Shown here: one piece after another, positions 41,515-52,175 of the stretch
Layout: the number at the start of each line of letters is the position of its first letter
Position numbering within the stretch: the first letter of the stretch is position 1
NCBI RefSeq assembly: GCF_004777465.1
Contig: NZ_CP038462.1
Location: 1,240,001-1,304,000 of the forward strand
Length of the DNA: 64,000 nucleotides
Direction of reading: 5' to 3'
Source of the DNA: Nocardioides daphniae
GTDB taxonomy: Bacteria; Actinomycetota; Actinomycetes; Propionibacteriales; Nocardioidaceae
The notes under the pieces: generated by a model
Seen by the model: the letters and a program-made list of their open reading frames with translations, nothing else
What the model was told of the DNA's origin: nothing
The model's database searches: none
Translations under genes and position numbers: made by a program

Positions 41515-41556
41515 TCCGGGAGGGTTGAGGCCACCAGGTGACCTCAACCCTCCCGG
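41511..41556. repeat. Hairpin repeat copy B (after DUF559 gene)
   Basis: Begins CTGATCCGGGAG like copy A and includes the TGA stop of the DUF559 gene. Arms 41516-41535 and 41537-41556 pair with one mismatch. It lies between the convergent DUF559 gene and metZ and can terminate both. Confidence 0.75.
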
Positions 41557-41559
41557 ACG

Positions 41560-42750
41560 TCAGTCGAGCTGCGCGAGCGCCTGCTCCAAGTCTGCGACCA
41601 GGTCGCGGGCGTCCTCGAGGCCGACGGAGAAGCGGACGGTGCCGTCGGTGATGCCGGCGGCAGCGCGGCCCTCGGGGCCGATCCGGCGGTGCGTGGTGGT
41701 GGCCGGGTGGGTGACCAGCGACTTCGCGTCGCCGAGGTTGTTGGAGATGTCGAAGATCTCCAGGGCGTCCATGAACCGGAACGCCTCCTCCTGGCCACCC
41801 TCGAGCTTGATCGCCACGACCGTGCCACCGCCGGTGAGCTGCTTGGCCGCCAGCTCCCGCTGGGGGAAGGAGTCGAGCATCGGATAGATGGTGGTGCCGA
41901 CCTTGGGGTGCGACTCGAGGAAGCGGGCCACCGCCTCCGCGTTCTCGGCCATGCGGCGCACCCGCAGGTCGAGGGTCTCCAGCCCCTTGAGCAGCACCCA
42001 GGCGTTGAAGGCGGAGAGCGTCGGTCCCAGGTTGCGCAGCAAGGTCACGATCTCGGCCACGTAGTCGGCCCGGCCGAGCACGGCGCCGCCCAGGACGCGG
42101 CCCTGGCCGTCGATGTGCTTGGTCGCCGAGTAGACGACCACGTCGGCGCCCTGCTGCAGCGGCTTGGAGAAGACCGGGGTGGCGAAGACGTTGTCGACGA
42201 TGACGGTCGCGCCCGCGGCGTGCGCGAGCTCGGAGACCGCCTCGATGTCGACCATCGCGAGGAGCGGGTTGGAGGGGCTCTCGAAGAGCACCGCCTTCGT
42301 CGGCACCGAGAGCGCCTCGGCCCAGGCATCGAGGTCGGTCGGGTCGACCAGCACCGTCTCGACGCCCCACCTCGGGAAGAACTCGTTGACCACGTAGATG
42401 ATCGCGCCGAACATCGCGCGGGAGGCGACGACCCGGTCGCCGTTCTGCAGCAGCGCGGCGAGCGAGCAGAAGATCGCGGACATGCCCGACGACGTGGCGG
42501 CGCAGGCCTCGGCGCCCTCGAGGGCGGCCATGCGCTCCTCGAACATCCGCACCGTCGGGTTGGTGTAGCGGGAGTAGACGTCGTGCTCGAGCTCGCCGGC
42601 GAAGGTGTCGGCCGCGTCCTGCGCGGTGGTGAAGACGTAGCCGCTGGTGAGGAAGAGAGCCTCGGAGGTCTCGTCGAACCCGCTGCGAGCCAGGCCGGCA
42701 CGCACTGCCTGGGTCGCCGGGTGCCAGGAGGAGTCGGGGGTCGTGCTCAT
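41560..42750 (-). CDS. metZ: O-succinylhomoserine sulfhydrylase (MetZ-like PLP enzyme)
   Basis: 396 residues of the Cys/Met metabolism PLP family; makes homocysteine from activated homoserine and sulfide. Motifs are [64 protein letters not shown] and the PLP lysine in [16 protein letters not shown], the latter typical of MetZ rather than MetB. The end [15 protein letters not shown] is normal. ATG 42750 was chosen over 42768 because CAACCT lies six bases upstream. It is divergent from dxr. Confidence 0.88.
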   Translation of the reverse strand: MSTTPDSSWHPATQAVRAGLARSGFDETSEALFLTSGYVFTTAQDAADTFAGELEHDVYSRYTNPTVRMFEERMAALEGAEACAATSSGMSAIFCSLAALLQNGDRVVASRAMFGAIIYVVNEFFPRWGVETVLVDPTDLDAWAEALSVPTKAVLFESPSNPLLAMVDIEAVSELAHAAGATVIVDNVFATPVFSKPLQQGADVVVYSATKHIDGQGRVLGGAVLGRADYVAEIVTLLRNLGPTLSAFNAWVLLKGLETLDLRVRRMAENAEAVARFLESHPKVGTTIYPMLDSFPQRELAAKQLTGGGTVVAIKLEGGQEEAFRFMDALEIFDISNNLGDAKSLVTHPATTTHRRIGPEGRAAAGITDGTVRFSVGLEDARDLVADLEQALAQLD

Positions 42751-42862
42751 GCACCGAGGTTGCCACACCCGGCGGACCTGTCGTGGCGGCGGTCCCAGCC
42801 GTGAGAGGCGCCCACGTCGGGCACGGCTGCGTACGCGTCGGAGGAAGGTGGCGCACGCCTGA

Positions 42863-42868
42863 CAGACT
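42863..42868 (+). promoter_or_regulatory. Weak -10 box of dxr promoter
   Basis: CAGACT, seven bases, then GTG 42876; it keeps the A and final T of TANNNT. Confidence 0.35.
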
Positions 42869-42875
42869 GGCGCGC

Positions 42876-43996
42876 GTGAAGCGACGCGACGTGGTCATCC
42901 TCGGCAGTACCGGATCCATCGGCACCCAGGCCCTCGACATCGTCCGGGCCAACCCGGACCGGTTCCGGGTCGTCGGCCTGACGGCGGGCGGCAGCAACCC
43001 CGAGCTCTTCGACCAGCAGGTGGCGGAGTTCTCGCCGGCCCGCTCCGGGCTGGGGGAGGAGGCCTCCGTCGAGGCCGCCGGCATGGAGGCCGACGTCGTG
43101 CTCAACGGCATCACCGGTGCCGTGGGCCTGCGCCCCACCCTGGCTGCGCTGGAGGCCGGCAGCGTGCTCGCGCTGGCCAACAAGGAGTCGCTGATCATGG
43201 GCGGCGAGGTCGTCACCCGCGCGGCGCGGCCGGGCCAGATCGTCCCGGTCGACTCCGAGCACTCGGCGCTCGCCCAGTGCCTGCGTTCGGGCAGCGTCGC
43301 CGAGGTGCGCAAGCTGGTCCTGACGGCCTCCGGCGGCCCGTTCCGCGGGCGTACGCGGTCGGAGCTCGCGCAGGTGAGCCCCGCCGAGGCGCTCGACCAC
43401 CCGACGTGGGCGATGGGGCCGGTGATCACGATCAACTCGGCCACCCTGGTCAACAAGGGGCTCGAGGTGATCGAGGCCCACCTGCTCTTCGACGTCCCGT
43501 TCGACCGCATCGAGGTCGTGGTGCACCCGACCAGCGTCGTGCACTCGATGGTCGAGTTCGTCGACGGCTCGACGCTCGCCCAGGCCAGCCCGCCCACCAT
43601 GCACATCCCGATCGCGCTGGGCATGGCCTGGCCCGACCGGGTCCCGAGGCCGCTCCGGCCGTCGACTGGACGACCGCCCAGACCTGGCAGTTCTTCCCGC
43701 TCGACGACGAGGCGTTCCCCGCGGTGAGCCTCGCCCGTCAGGCCGGGGCGACCGGTCGCACGGCTCCGGCGGTCTACAACGCCGCCAACGAGGTCTGCGT
43801 GCAGGCGTTCCGTGACGGTCGCCTCGGATTCGTCGAGATCGTCGACGTGGTGGCTGCCACGGTGACCGCTCACGACGTAGGCTCGAGCACGCAGCCGCTC
43901 GACCTGGACGACGTGCTGGCTGCCGACGCCTGGGCCCGCGCCGAGGCCGAGCGCCGCATCGCCGCCCTTGAGTCGTCCACCTCACCGGGGAACTGA
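42876..43996 (+). CDS. dxr: 1-deoxy-D-xylulose 5-phosphate reductoisomerase (one frameshift)
   Basis: About 374 residues. First committed step of the MEP isoprenoid pathway; ispG for a later step lies 1.4 kb downstream. It begins [22 protein letters not shown] (NADPH site). The active region has [36 protein letters not shown] and [23 protein letters not shown]. Near 43650 a CCCC run is one short; the frame then gives [25 protein letters not shown] and [12 protein letters not shown]. rip starts six bases later. Confidence 0.95.
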
Positions 43997-44002
43997 CCGC
44001 TC

Positions 44003-45350
44003 ATGACCGTTCTGCTCTACACGCTCGGGGTCGTGGTCTTCGCCGTCGCCCTGGTGGTCTCCATCGGCCTGCACGAGGTCGGCCACATGGCCTTCGCGAA
44101 GAAGTTCGGCGGCAAGGTCACGCAGTACTTCGTCGGCTTCGGCCCGACGGTGTGGAGCAAGCAGGTCGGTGAGACCGAGTACGGCCTCAAGGCGATCCCG
44201 CTGGGCGGCTTCGTGAAGATCGTCGGCATGCTGCCGCCCGGCGCCGACGACAGCGCCGAGCCCGTCGGGGTGGACGAGCACGGCAACCCGGTGCACCGGG
44301 TCCGCAAGTCCAACACCGGCATGTTCACCCAGCTGGTCTCCGACGCCCGCGCCGCGGAGTGGGAGACCATCTCCGCCGAGGACGAGCCCCGCCTCTTCTA
44401 CCGGATGGCCTGGTGGAAGAAGGTGACCGTGATGGCGGCCGGCCCCGCGGTCAACCTGCTCATCGCCTTCGCGATTTTCGCGCCCCTCTTCGCGACCTAC
44501 GGCAACATGGCCGACGTCCGTGTCTCGCCCGTCGTCGCCGACGTCTCCGCCTGCGTGGTCCCGGCGACCGAGGACCAGCGGGTCTGCACCGACGAGGACC
44601 CGGTCGCCCCCGCCAGGGCTGCCGGCATCGAGGTCGGCGACGAGATCCTCTCCTTCAACGGCGTCGCCGCCTCCGACTGGGACGTCCTGCAGAAGGCGAT
44701 CCAGGACAACTCCGACGGCCGCGCCGAGATCCTGGTCCGTCGCGGTGACGAGGAGCTGACCCTCGTCACCAACACCACCGTCACCGCGCGCCCGACCGGG
44801 GACGACGACGCCCCGCTGCGCCAGGTGGGCTTCCTGGGCGTCACGCCGACGGCCGCGCCGCAGACCGGCGGGGTGCTCTACACCCTCGACCAGATGGGTG
44901 ACATGACCGTGCGCACCCTGGAATCGCTGGCCAACCTCCCGCAGAAGGTGGGGCGTGGCCATGGCGATTATCGGGGTGGAGGAGCGTGACCCGCTCGGCC
45001 CGGTCTCGATCGTCGGTGGCGGTCGACTGGCCGGTGAGACCGTCTCTCACGACGTGATCCCCGGCGCCGACAAGGCGGCCTACCTGTTGATGCTGATCGC
45101 CGGCTTCAACTTCTTCATCGGCATGTTCAACTTCGTGCCGCTGCTTCCGCTCGACGGCGGCCACATCGCCGGTGCGCTCTACGAGGCCGTACGCCGCGGG
45201 CTCGCCAAGGTCTTCCGTCGCCCGGACCCCGGCTACTTCGACGTGGCGAAGCTGCTCCCGGTGGCGTACGTCGTCGGTGTGGCGATGCTGGTCATGGGTG
45301 TCGTGCTGATCGTCGGCGACCTGGTGGTCCCGGTCCGTCTGGCGGGCTGA
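44003..45350 (+). CDS. rip: Site-2 intramembrane metalloprotease (Rip1/RseP type, one frameshift)
   Basis: About 449 residues. The zinc site HEVGH is in the first helix ([20 protein letters not shown]). The PDZ domain contains [28 protein letters not shown], and the third ligand is in [18 protein letters not shown]. Near 44955 two bases are missing, after which [21 protein letters not shown] continues. Rip proteases cut membrane anti-sigma factors. The order dxr-rip-ispG matches mycobacteria. Confidence 0.94.
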
Positions 45351-45384
45351 TCCGGCCCGGTCGGGCCCGTGACCCCACGAGCAG

Positions 45385-45390
45385 TAATCT
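45385..45390 (+). promoter_or_regulatory. -10 box of leaderless ispG promoter
   Basis: TAATCT, seven bases, then ATG 45398. Confidence 0.5.
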
Positions 45391-45397
45391 TGCGAGC

Positions 45398-46549
45398 ATG
45401 ACTTCCATCGGTCTGGGCATGCCCGCCCTCCCGCCCCCGGTCCTCGCGCCGCGCCGTCCGACCCGCCAGATCAAGGTCGGTGCCGTGGGGGTGGGCAGTG
45501 ACCACCCGATCTCGGTGCAGTCGATGACCACCACGTTGACCTCCGACGTCAACTCGACGCTCCAGCAGATCGCCGAGCTCACCGCGGCCGGGTGCGACAT
45601 CGTGCGCGTGGCCTGCCCCAGCGCCGACGACGCGGAGGCACTGCCGGCGATCGCCCGGAAGTCGCAGATCCCGGTCATCGCCGACATCCACTTCCAGCCG
45701 AAGTACGTCTTCGCCGCGATCGAGGCGGGCTGCGCCGCGGTCCGCGTCAACCCCGGCAACATCAAGAAGTTCGACGACCAGGTCAAGGAGATCGCCAAGG
45801 CGGCCGCCGACCACGGCACGTCGATCCGCATCGGCGTCAACGCCGGCTCGCTCGACAAGCGCCTGCTGGAGAAGTATGGCAAGCCCACCCCCGAGGCCCT
45901 GGTGGAGTCCGCGGTCTGGGAGGCCAGCCTCTTCGAGGAGCACGGCTTCCGCGACTTCAAGATCTCGGTCAAGCACAACGACCCCGTCGTCATGGTGCGG
46001 GCCTACGAGCTGCTCGCCGAGGCCGGCGACTGGCCGCTTCACCTCGGCGTCACCGAGGCCGGCCCCGCCTTCCAGGGCACCATCAAGTCGGCCACCGCCT
46101 TCGGTGCGCTGCTGAGCCGCGGCATCGGCGACACGATCCGCGTCTCCCTCTCCGCCCCGCCGGTGGAGGAGGTCAAGGTCGGCATCCAGATCCTCCAGTC
46201 ACTCAACCTGCGTGAGCGCAAGCTGGAGATCGTCTCGTGCCCATCCTGCGGCCGGGCCCAGGTCGACGTCTACACCCTCGCCGAGCAGGTCACTGCCGGG
46301 CTCGAGGGCATGGAGGTGCCGCTGCGCGTCGCCGTCATGGGCTGCGTCGTCAACGGTCCGGGCGAGGCCCGTGAGGCCGACCTCGGCGTCGCCTCGGGCA
46401 ACGGCAAGGGTCAGATCTTCGTCAAGGGCGAGGTCATCAAGACCGTGCCCGAGTCGCAGATCGTGGAGACCTTGATCGAGGAGGCCATGCGCATCGCCGA
46501 GGGGATGGAGCCCGTGGAGGGCGCCACCGCGGAGGTCCAGGTCTCCTGA
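45398..46549 (+). CDS. ispG: 4-hydroxy-3-methylbut-2-enyl diphosphate synthase (flavodoxin)
   Basis: 383 residues. Penultimate MEP-pathway enzyme with a 4Fe-4S cluster. The TIM-barrel part has [41 protein letters not shown] and [11 protein letters not shown]. The cluster cysteines are in [11 protein letters not shown] and [23 protein letters not shown]. It lacks the insert of the chloroplast form. No ribosome site; leaderless by the TAATCT box. Confidence 0.97.
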   Translation: MTSIGLGMPALPPPVLAPRRPTRQIKVGAVGVGSDHPISVQSMTTTLTSDVNSTLQQIAELTAAGCDIVRVACPSADDAEALPAIARKSQIPVIADIHFQPKYVFAAIEAGCAAVRVNPGNIKKFDDQVKEIAKAAADHGTSIRIGVNAGSLDKRLLEKYGKPTPEALVESAVWEASLFEEHGFRDFKISVKHNDPVVMVRAYELLAEAGDWPLHLGVTEAGPAFQGTIKSATAFGALLSRGIGDTIRVSLSAPPVEEVKVGIQILQSLNLRERKLEIVSCPSCGRAQVDVYTLAEQVTAGLEGMEVPLRVAVMGCVVNGPGEAREADLGVASGNGKGQIFVKGEVIKTVPESQIVETLIEEAMRIAEGMEPVEGATAEVQVS

Positions 46550-46574
46550 GCCCGCGCCGGCGGGGAGGTGGGCA

Positions 46575-47419
46575 GTGAGCTCGGGCGGCGGCGTACGCGT
46601 CCTGGGGCGCGACGACCTGCCTGCGTTCCTGGCGCTCTGCGCCGACGACCCAGTGGTCAACGTCTTCGCCGACCACCGCGGCCGGACCACGGGCCTCGAC
46701 CCGCGCTGGCTCGGGGGAGAGGTCTGGGGCCGCTTCGTGGACGGCTCGCTGGCGGCGGCCTGCCACGTCGCGGCCAACTTCGTGCCGGTGGGGTGCACGG
46801 AGGAGGACGTCCGCGTCTTTGCCCGCTACGCCCTGAGGCGCGGGCGTCGGGCCAGCACGCTGGTCGGTCCGTCCCCGCTGATCGCCGCCTTCTGGGACGA
46901 GCTCGACGGCGCCTGGGGACGGGCGCGCGAGGAGCGGTGGTCCCAGCCGCACATGGAGTACGTCGGCCCGGCGCGCGTCGCGCCGGACCCCGGCGTGCGG
47001 CACAGCGGGCTCGACGACGTGGACGCGCTCTACCCGGCCTGCGTGGCGATGTACACCGAGGAGGTCGGCGTCTCGCCCGAGGTCGGCGGGGGAGCCGAGC
47101 TCTACCGGGCGCGCGTCGTGCAGCTGGTCGCCCGCGGCTGGTCCTTCGCCCGCTACGACGAGGAGGGGCGCGTGGAGTTCAAGGCCGAGGTCGCCTGCGC
47201 CTCGCCCTACGCCGCCCAGGTGCAGGGGGTGTGGGTCCGTCCCGACCTCCGCGGCCGGGGGCTGGCCACGGCCGGCATGGCGGCGGTCGCGGAGGCGGTG
47301 CGCACCGGGATCGCGCCGGTCGTCTCGCTCTACGTCAACGACTGGAACGCAGGCGCCCGGGCCGTCTACGAGAAGGTCGGGTTCGTGGAGACCGGCGCTT
47401 CGCCACCGTCATGTGGTGA
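46575..47419 (+). CDS. DUF4081-GNAT family N-acetyltransferase (Rv2867c-like, C-terminal frameshift)
   Basis: About 282 residues. The N-terminal half (VLGRDDLPAFLALCADDPVVNVFADHR, VGPSPLIAAFWDEL) resembles DUF4081. The C-terminal GNAT domain has VQGVWVRPDLRGRGLATAGMAAVAEAV and LYVNDWNAGARAVYEKVGFVETG. One base is missing near 47395; the true end is RFATVMW at 47417-47419 rather than the longer frame to 47516. GTG 46575 follows GGGGAGG. Its place after ispG matches mycobacteria. Substrate unknown. Confidence 0.85.
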
Positions 47420-47460
47420 GGGTGCGGGGTCGCGCTTCGCGACGCGGCGTGGCCCGCCAG

Positions 47461-47466
47461 TAGCCT
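47461..47466 (+). promoter_or_regulatory. -10 box of leaderless proS promoter
   Basis: TAGCCT, six bases, then ATG 47473. Confidence 0.5.
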
Positions 47467-47472
47467 GCTCCC

Positions 47473-49241
47473 ATGATCATGCGGATGTCCCAGCTCTTCG
47501 TACGCACGCTCCGTGACGACCCGGCTGACGCCGAGGTCCCGAGCCACCGGCTGCTGGTGCGCGCCGGCTATGTGCGGCGTGCTGCCCCGGGCGTCTACTC
47601 CTGGTTGCCGCTCGGCCTGAAGGTGCTGCGCAAGGTCGAGAACGTCGTGCGCGAGGAGATGGACGCGATCGGTGCCCAGGAGCTGCTCTTCCCGGCGCTG
47701 CTGCCCAAGGAGCCCTACGAGGCGACCAACCGCTGGACCGAGTACGGCGACAACCTGTTCCGCCTGCAGGACCGCAAGGGTGCCGACTACCTGCTCGGCC
47801 CCACCCACGAGGAGATGTTCACCCTGGTGTGAAGGACCTCTACTCCTCCTACAAGGACCTGCCGCTGTCGATCTACCAGATCCAGACCAAGTACCGCGAC
47901 GAGGCGCGTCCCCGCGCCGGCATCCTGCGCGGTCGTGAGTTCGTCATGAAGGACTCCTACTCCTTCGACATCGACCAGGCCGGCCTGCAGGCGAGCTACG
48001 ACGCCCACCGCGCTGCGTACGTGCGGATCTTCGACCGCCTCGGCTTCGACTACGTGATCGTCAAGGCGACCTCCGGTGCGATGGGCGGCTCGGCGTCTGA
48101 GGAGTTCCTCGCCACCGCCGAGGTCGGCGAGGACACCTACGTACGCTGCACGCACTGCGACTACGCGGCCAACGTCGAGGCGGTCGCCACCCGCACCCCG
48201 GCCGAGGTCGACGCCAGTGACGCCCCGGCCGCGCACGCCGAGCAGACCCCCGGCACCCCGACCATCGAGACGCTGGTCGACCACCTCAACGAGGCGTTCC
48301 CGCGCGAGGACCGGGCCTGGACCGCGGGCGACACGTTGAAGAACGTGCTCGTCATGCTCAAGCACCCCGACGGCACCCGCGAGCCGCTGGCCATCGGCGT
48401 GCCCGGCGACCGCGAGGTCGACGCCAAGCGCCTCGAGGGGCAGCTGGAGCCGATCGAGGTCGAGCCGATGGACGAGGCCGAGCTGAAGAAGCACCCCGCC
48501 CTGGTCAAGGGCTACATCGGCCCCGCCGTCCTGGGCGAGGAGTCCGATTCGGGCATCCGTTACCTGGTCGACCCGCGTGTGGTCGCGGGCACGCGGTGGG
48601 TCACCGGTGCCAACGTGGACGGTCAGCACGTGATCGACCTCGTCGCCGGCCGCGACTTCACCCCTGACGGCACCATCGAGGCCGCCGAGGTCCGCGACGG
48701 CGACGAGTGCCCGAGCTGCGACGAGGGCACGCTAGCCTCCGCCCGCGGCATCGAGATGGGTCACGTCTTCCAGCTCGGCACCAAGTACGCCGAGGCTCTC
48801 GGCCTGCAGGTGCTCGACGAGAACGGCAAGCTCCGCACCGTCACCATGGGTTCCTACGGCGTGGGCGTCTCCCGTGCGGTGGGTGCGATCGCCGAGAACA
48901 CCCTCGACGAGATCGGCCTGTGCTGGCCGCGCGAGATCGCCCCGGCCCAGGTCCACGTGGTCGCTGCGGGCAAGGACGCCGCCCTCTTCGCCGAGGCCGA
49001 GCGCATCGCCGGCGAGCTGGACGCCGCGGGAGTGGAGGTCATCTACGACGACCGCGCCGGCAAGATCAGCCCCGGAGTGAAGTTCAAGGACGCCGAGCTC
49101 ATCGGCGTGCCCACGATCCTCACCGTCGGGCGCGGTCTGGCCGACGGTGTCGTCGAGGTCAAGGACCGTGCGACGGGGGAGAAGTCCGAGGTCGCCGTCG
49201 CCGACGTCGTGAGCCACCTGGTCGGTCTCGTCCGAGGCTGA
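47473..49241 (+). CDS. proS: Prolyl-tRNA synthetase (one frameshift)
   Basis: About 589 residues, the bacterial type with the editing insertion. Class II motif 1 region is [36 protein letters not shown]; motif 2 is [30 protein letters not shown]. The editing domain lies around residues 230-400 ([30 protein letters not shown]). Motif 3 is [19 protein letters not shown] lost G near 47830 makes an early TGA; translation resumes [17 protein letters not shown] restart there would lack motif 1. Confidence 0.95.
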
Positions 49242-49244
49242 ACC

Positions 49245-49261
49245 AGGCGGGAGACCCGCCT
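49245..49261 (+). terminator. First hairpin after proS
   Basis: AGGCGGG and CCCGCCT with a three-base loop, starting four bases after the proS stop. Confidence 0.5.
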
Positions 49262-49283
49262 GTTCCGAACGGTGCTGCGGGCA

Positions 49284-49308
49284 AGCCCGTCCCTTCGTGG
49301 GACGGGCT
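49284..49308 (+). terminator. Second hairpin after proS
   Basis: Perfect 10-bp stem AGCCCGTCCC / GGGACGGGCT with loop TTCGT; the best terminator for proS. Confidence 0.7.
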
Positions 49309-49581
49309 GTCCTGCATTTCTGGGCCAGGGGGTTGACGGGGCCCTTCTTTGCTTGTTTACGCACTGCAAGAACATGCAGTCCGTATCCGTTCCCTCGAGC
49401 ATCGTTCATGCTGCACACTCATGTCAGTGGCAGGAATCCTCGACCCAGGTTCTGACCACAGGGTTGTTGCTGACCAACCCCGTTGCGGCCCGGCGGCCCA
49501 CCTGCTGGGGGAGATCTCGGGACTTCCCCAGTAGGCAGAGGCCCCGGGCCGCCTTCTATTTCCGGGCGGTCGGGTCTCCGC
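49309..49581. other. Lower-GC intergenic stretch with several hairpins
   Basis: No gene is convincing here. Inverted repeats are ACTGCA/TGCAGT (49363-49380), GGGTTG/CAACCC (49461-49480) and CTGGGG/CCCCAG (49505-49531). Base composition is visibly less GC-rich than the neighbours, mainly 49345-49475. It lies between two gene 3' ends, so it is not a leader. It might hold a small RNA, an old insertion remnant, or nothing. Confidence 0.35.
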
Positions 49582-50574
49582 TCAGGCGGTCAGCTCCGGC
49601 GCGCCGGGGAACGGCGACGGGTCGGTTCCCCACGCGGTGAGCGCGGTCGCGGACTCGGCCAGCGCCTCGATCGCCCAGGCGCGCAGGTCGGTGGTGCTGG
49701 AGGCGACGAGCGTGGCGTACGCCTGCGCGCACAGGTCCTCGGCACGGCTGCCGTGCTCGCGCACGACGACGGAGTCACCCAGCTCCTCGGGCAACGCGTA
49801 CGCCGCCTCGGCTGCCACCGGCGTCTCGCCGAGGCCGCGCAGGGTCACCGTGAGGTACTCGCGCCGCTCCCGGTGACGGCGGTGGCGTGCCTTCAGCAGC
49901 AGGTGCAGCGTCGGGTCGGTGGCCGCGGAGACCGCGCCGCCGAAGGCGCCGAGGAGGTGGACGGCTGCGTGCTCGGCGGCCAACGCCTCCTGCAGGGCCG
50001 TGACCTGGGTCGTCGGACTGCTCATGCGTCGCTCCCTGGTGAGGGCCGGGAGGTGCATGCCCAGGCCGGCGGCCATCGAGGCGAAGAGCCGCGCGAGGGC
50101 GCCGGACTCCGCGACCCCGGCCTCGGCGCCCAACGTCGTGACGTGGGCCCGCTCCCGGGTCACGAGGTCCTTGAACGCCACCTCGGCCGACGCGTCGGGG
50201 GTGGCGGAGGAGGACGCGGGGGGCGGGGAGGGTGACGAAGACGGTGTGAGGGAGACAGGCTCGGACGGCGCCGGGCTCCGCGTGGCGTCCTCGCCCTCGA
50301 GCACCTCCAGGTGGGCCTCGTGGCACGCGGCGATCGCGCCCAGCCGGGCGGCCAGCGACGGGTGCGCCGCCGCGACGCCCGCCACCAACGAGGCGAGCTC
50401 GCGGGCCTGCGCGGTGACGGTCTCGACCCGTCGCAGGTCGGGGTCGACGCGCGCGGGCTCCTCCTCGGAGGTGCCGCTCGAGGAGAGGTCGCAGGCACTC
50501 GCGACGACCGCCAGCGTGGCCGCACCACCTGCGGCGAGCACGCCGCGCCGGGTCGGCCGTGTGAGGGAGCGCAT
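49582..50574 (-). CDS. Lipoprotein with DUF4439 ferritin-like domain
   Basis: 330 residues. The N terminus has a twin-arginine-like stretch and lipobox (RPTRRGVLAAGGAATLAVVASACDLS), so it is probably an exported lipoprotein. A helical segment (residues 45-90) and a Ser/Pro-rich linker follow. The C-terminal about 140 residues are DUF4439, ferritin-like four-helix type (LQEALAAEHAAVHLLGAFGG, RHRRHRERREYLTVTLRGLG). It sits between proS and rimP as in mycobacteria. Role unknown. TAGGCT is six bases before ATG 50574. Confidence 0.85.
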   Translation of the reverse strand: MRSLTRPTRRGVLAAGGAATLAVVASACDLSSSGTSEEEPARVDPDLRRVETVTAQARELASLVAGVAAAHPSLAARLGAIAACHEAHLEVLEGEDATRSPAPSEPVSLTPSSSPSPPPASSSATPDASAEVAFKDLVTRERAHVTTLGAEAGVAESGALARLFASMAAGLGMHLPALTRERRMSSPTTQVTALQEALAAEHAAVHLLGAFGGAVSAATDPTLHLLLKARHRRHRERREYLTVTLRGLGETPVAAEAAYALPEELGDSVVVREHGSRAEDLCAQAYATLVASSTTDLRAWAIEALAESATALTAWGTDPSPFPGAPELTA

Positions 50575-50580
50575 GGCGCG

Positions 50581-50586
50581 AGCCTA
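50581..50586 (-). promoter_or_regulatory. -10 box of leaderless DUF4439 gene promoter
   Basis: TAGGCT on the minus strand, six bases before ATG 50574. Confidence 0.5.
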
Positions 50587-50626
50587 GGGCCACGGCCCGC
50601 AGGTGACCCCCGAGGGTCAGCAGCGC

Positions 50627-50632
50627 TAAGGT
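50627..50632 (+). promoter_or_regulatory. -10 box of rimP-nusA promoter
   Basis: TAAGGT, 31 bases before the rimP GTG. Unlike its neighbours this promoter yields a leader with a strong ribosome site (AGGAGG, 50650-50655). Confidence 0.4.
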
Positions 50633-50663
50633 GGCGGCGACAACAGAACAGGAGGTCCACCCA

Positions 50664-51155
50664 GTGAGCAACGCGAAGACAGACGCCACCAGGGAGCGGG
50701 TCGAGGCAGCACTTCTCGGACCCCTCGGTGAGCTGGGACTGGACGTGGAAGCCGTCGAGCTCTCCGCGGCCGGCAAGCGCCGGGTCCTCCGGGTCGCCGT
50801 CGACAAGGACGGTGGCGTGACGCTCGACGACGTCGCCGAGGCGACGCGCGCCGTGGACGGAGTGCTCGAGGACTCCGACGTCATGGGCGAGATGCCCTAC
50901 CTCCTCGAGGTGACCTCACGCGGGGTCGACCGACCCCTCACCCTGCCGCGCCACTGGCGGCGCAACGCCGGTCGACTGGTCAAGGTCGTCCTGGTCGAGG
51001 GCGGCGAGGTGACCGGCCGGATCGGGGCGAGCGACGACACGACCGTCACGCTCGACGTCGACGGCCACGACCACGAGGTGGTCTACACCGACGTCGCGAA
51101 GGCGCTGGTGCAGGTCGAGTTCAACCGCAAGACCAAGGACGAGGACGAAGACTGA
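50664..51155 (+). CDS. rimP: Ribosome maturation factor RimP
   Basis: 163 residues. Helps 30S assembly. It has [49 protein letters not shown] in the N-terminal domain and [30 protein letters not shown] before the SH3-like end. GTG 50664 follows AGGAGG with eight-base spacing; the in-frame GTG at 50631 overlaps the promoter. Stop and nusA start overlap (TGATG). Confidence 0.95.
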   Translation: MSNAKTDATRERVEAALLGPLGELGLDVEAVELSAAGKRRVLRVAVDKDGGVTLDDVAEATRAVDGVLEDSDVMGEMPYLLEVTSRGVDRPLTLPRHWRRNAGRLVKVVLVEGGEVTGRIGASDDTTVTLDVDGHDHEVVYTDVAKALVQVEFNRKTKDEDED

Positions 51156-52129
51156 TGGACATCGACCTGAGCATCCTGCGGATGCTGGAGCGCGAGAAGG
51201 AGATCTCCTTCGACGTGCTCGTCGAGGCGATCGAGCAGGCCCTGCTCACGGCGTACCACAAGACGCCCGGCGCGCAGCCGCGTGCGCGCGTCGAGGTCAA
51301 CCGCAAGAGCGGCCACGTGGCCGTGATGGCGCCCGAGCTCGACGACGACGGCAACCAGATCGGTGAGTTCGACGACACCCCCGACGGCTTCGGCCGCATC
51401 GCCGCCACGACGGCCAAGCAGGTCATGCTGCAGCGCCTGCGCGACGCCGAGGACGAGCTGCGCTTCGGCGAGTTCTCCGGCAAGGAGGGCGACATCGTCT
51501 CCGGCGTGATCCAGCAGGGCCGCAACGCCGACGACGTGATGGTCGACCTGGGCAAGCTCGAGGGGCTCCTGCCCGTCAGCGAGCGCGTCCCGGGGGAGGA
51601 CTACACCCACGGCACGCGCATCAAGTGCCTGGTCGTCTCGGTGCGCAAGGGCATGCGGGGTCCGCAGATCACCCTGTCACGCACCCACCCGTCGCTGGTG
51701 AAGAAGCTCTTCGCCCTCGAGGTCCCCGAGATCGCCGACGGCACCGTCGAGATCGCCGCCATCGCCCGCGAGGCCGGTCACCGCACCAAGATCGCGGTCC
51801 ACTCCAAGGTCTCCGGCGTCAACGCCAAGGGCGCCTGCATCGGCCCGATGGGGTCGCGCGTGCGCAACGTGATGGCCGAGTTGCACGGCGAGAAGATCGA
51901 CATCGTCGACTACTCCGACGACCCGGCCGAGCTGGTCGCGCACGCGCTCTCACCGGCGCGGGTCTCGTCGGTGGAGATCATCGACGCGGCCGCCAAGGCG
52001 TGCCGCGTGGTCGTGCCCGACTTCCAGCTCTCGCTGGCGATCGGCAAGGAGGGGCAGAACGCCCGCCTGGCCGCCCGCCTGACGGGCTGGCGCATCGACA
52101 TCCGCTCCGACGAGGAGTCCACCCCGTAG
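51155..52129 (+). CDS. nusA: Transcription termination/antitermination protein NusA
   Basis: 324 residues, the short form without the C-terminal acidic repeats of E. coli. The N-terminal polymerase-binding domain has [31 protein letters not shown]. The S1 domain is near 51490-51630 ([22 protein letters not shown]), KH1 near 51690-51850 ([21 protein letters not shown]-like [22 protein letters not shown]) and KH2 to the end ([24 protein letters not shown]). Coupled to rimP by one base. Confidence 0.96.
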   Translation: MDIDLSILRMLEREKEISFDVLVEAIEQALLTAYHKTPGAQPRARVEVNRKSGHVAVMAPELDDDGNQIGEFDDTPDGFGRIAATTAKQVMLQRLRDAEDELRFGEFSGKEGDIVSGVIQQGRNADDVMVDLGKLEGLLPVSERVPGEDYTHGTRIKCLVVSVRKGMRGPQITLSRTHPSLVKKLFALEVPEIADGTVEIAAIAREAGHRTKIAVHSKVSGVNAKGACIGPMGSRVRNVMAELHGEKIDIVDYSDDPAELVAHALSPARVSSVEIIDAAAKACRVVVPDFQLSLAIGKEGQNARLAARLTGWRIDIRSDEESTP

Positions 52130-52175
52130 GCGGGCGAGACTCGACCTGCGCGTCCTCGACCGGGGCGTCCGTCCC

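Noticed and set aside
46575..47516. GNAT protein extended to 47516
   Set aside because: The family C terminus RFATVMW appears in the neighbouring frame ending at 47419; the extension would run through the proS promoter.
47473..47832. Programmed frameshift or split ProS
   Set aside because: No slippery site or stimulatory structure; the defect is one G missing, as in many other genes here, and a restart at 47829 would lack motif 1.
49242..49581. tRNA gene in the gap after proS
   Set aside because: No T-loop GTTCRANNC box with a matching acceptor stem was found on either strand.
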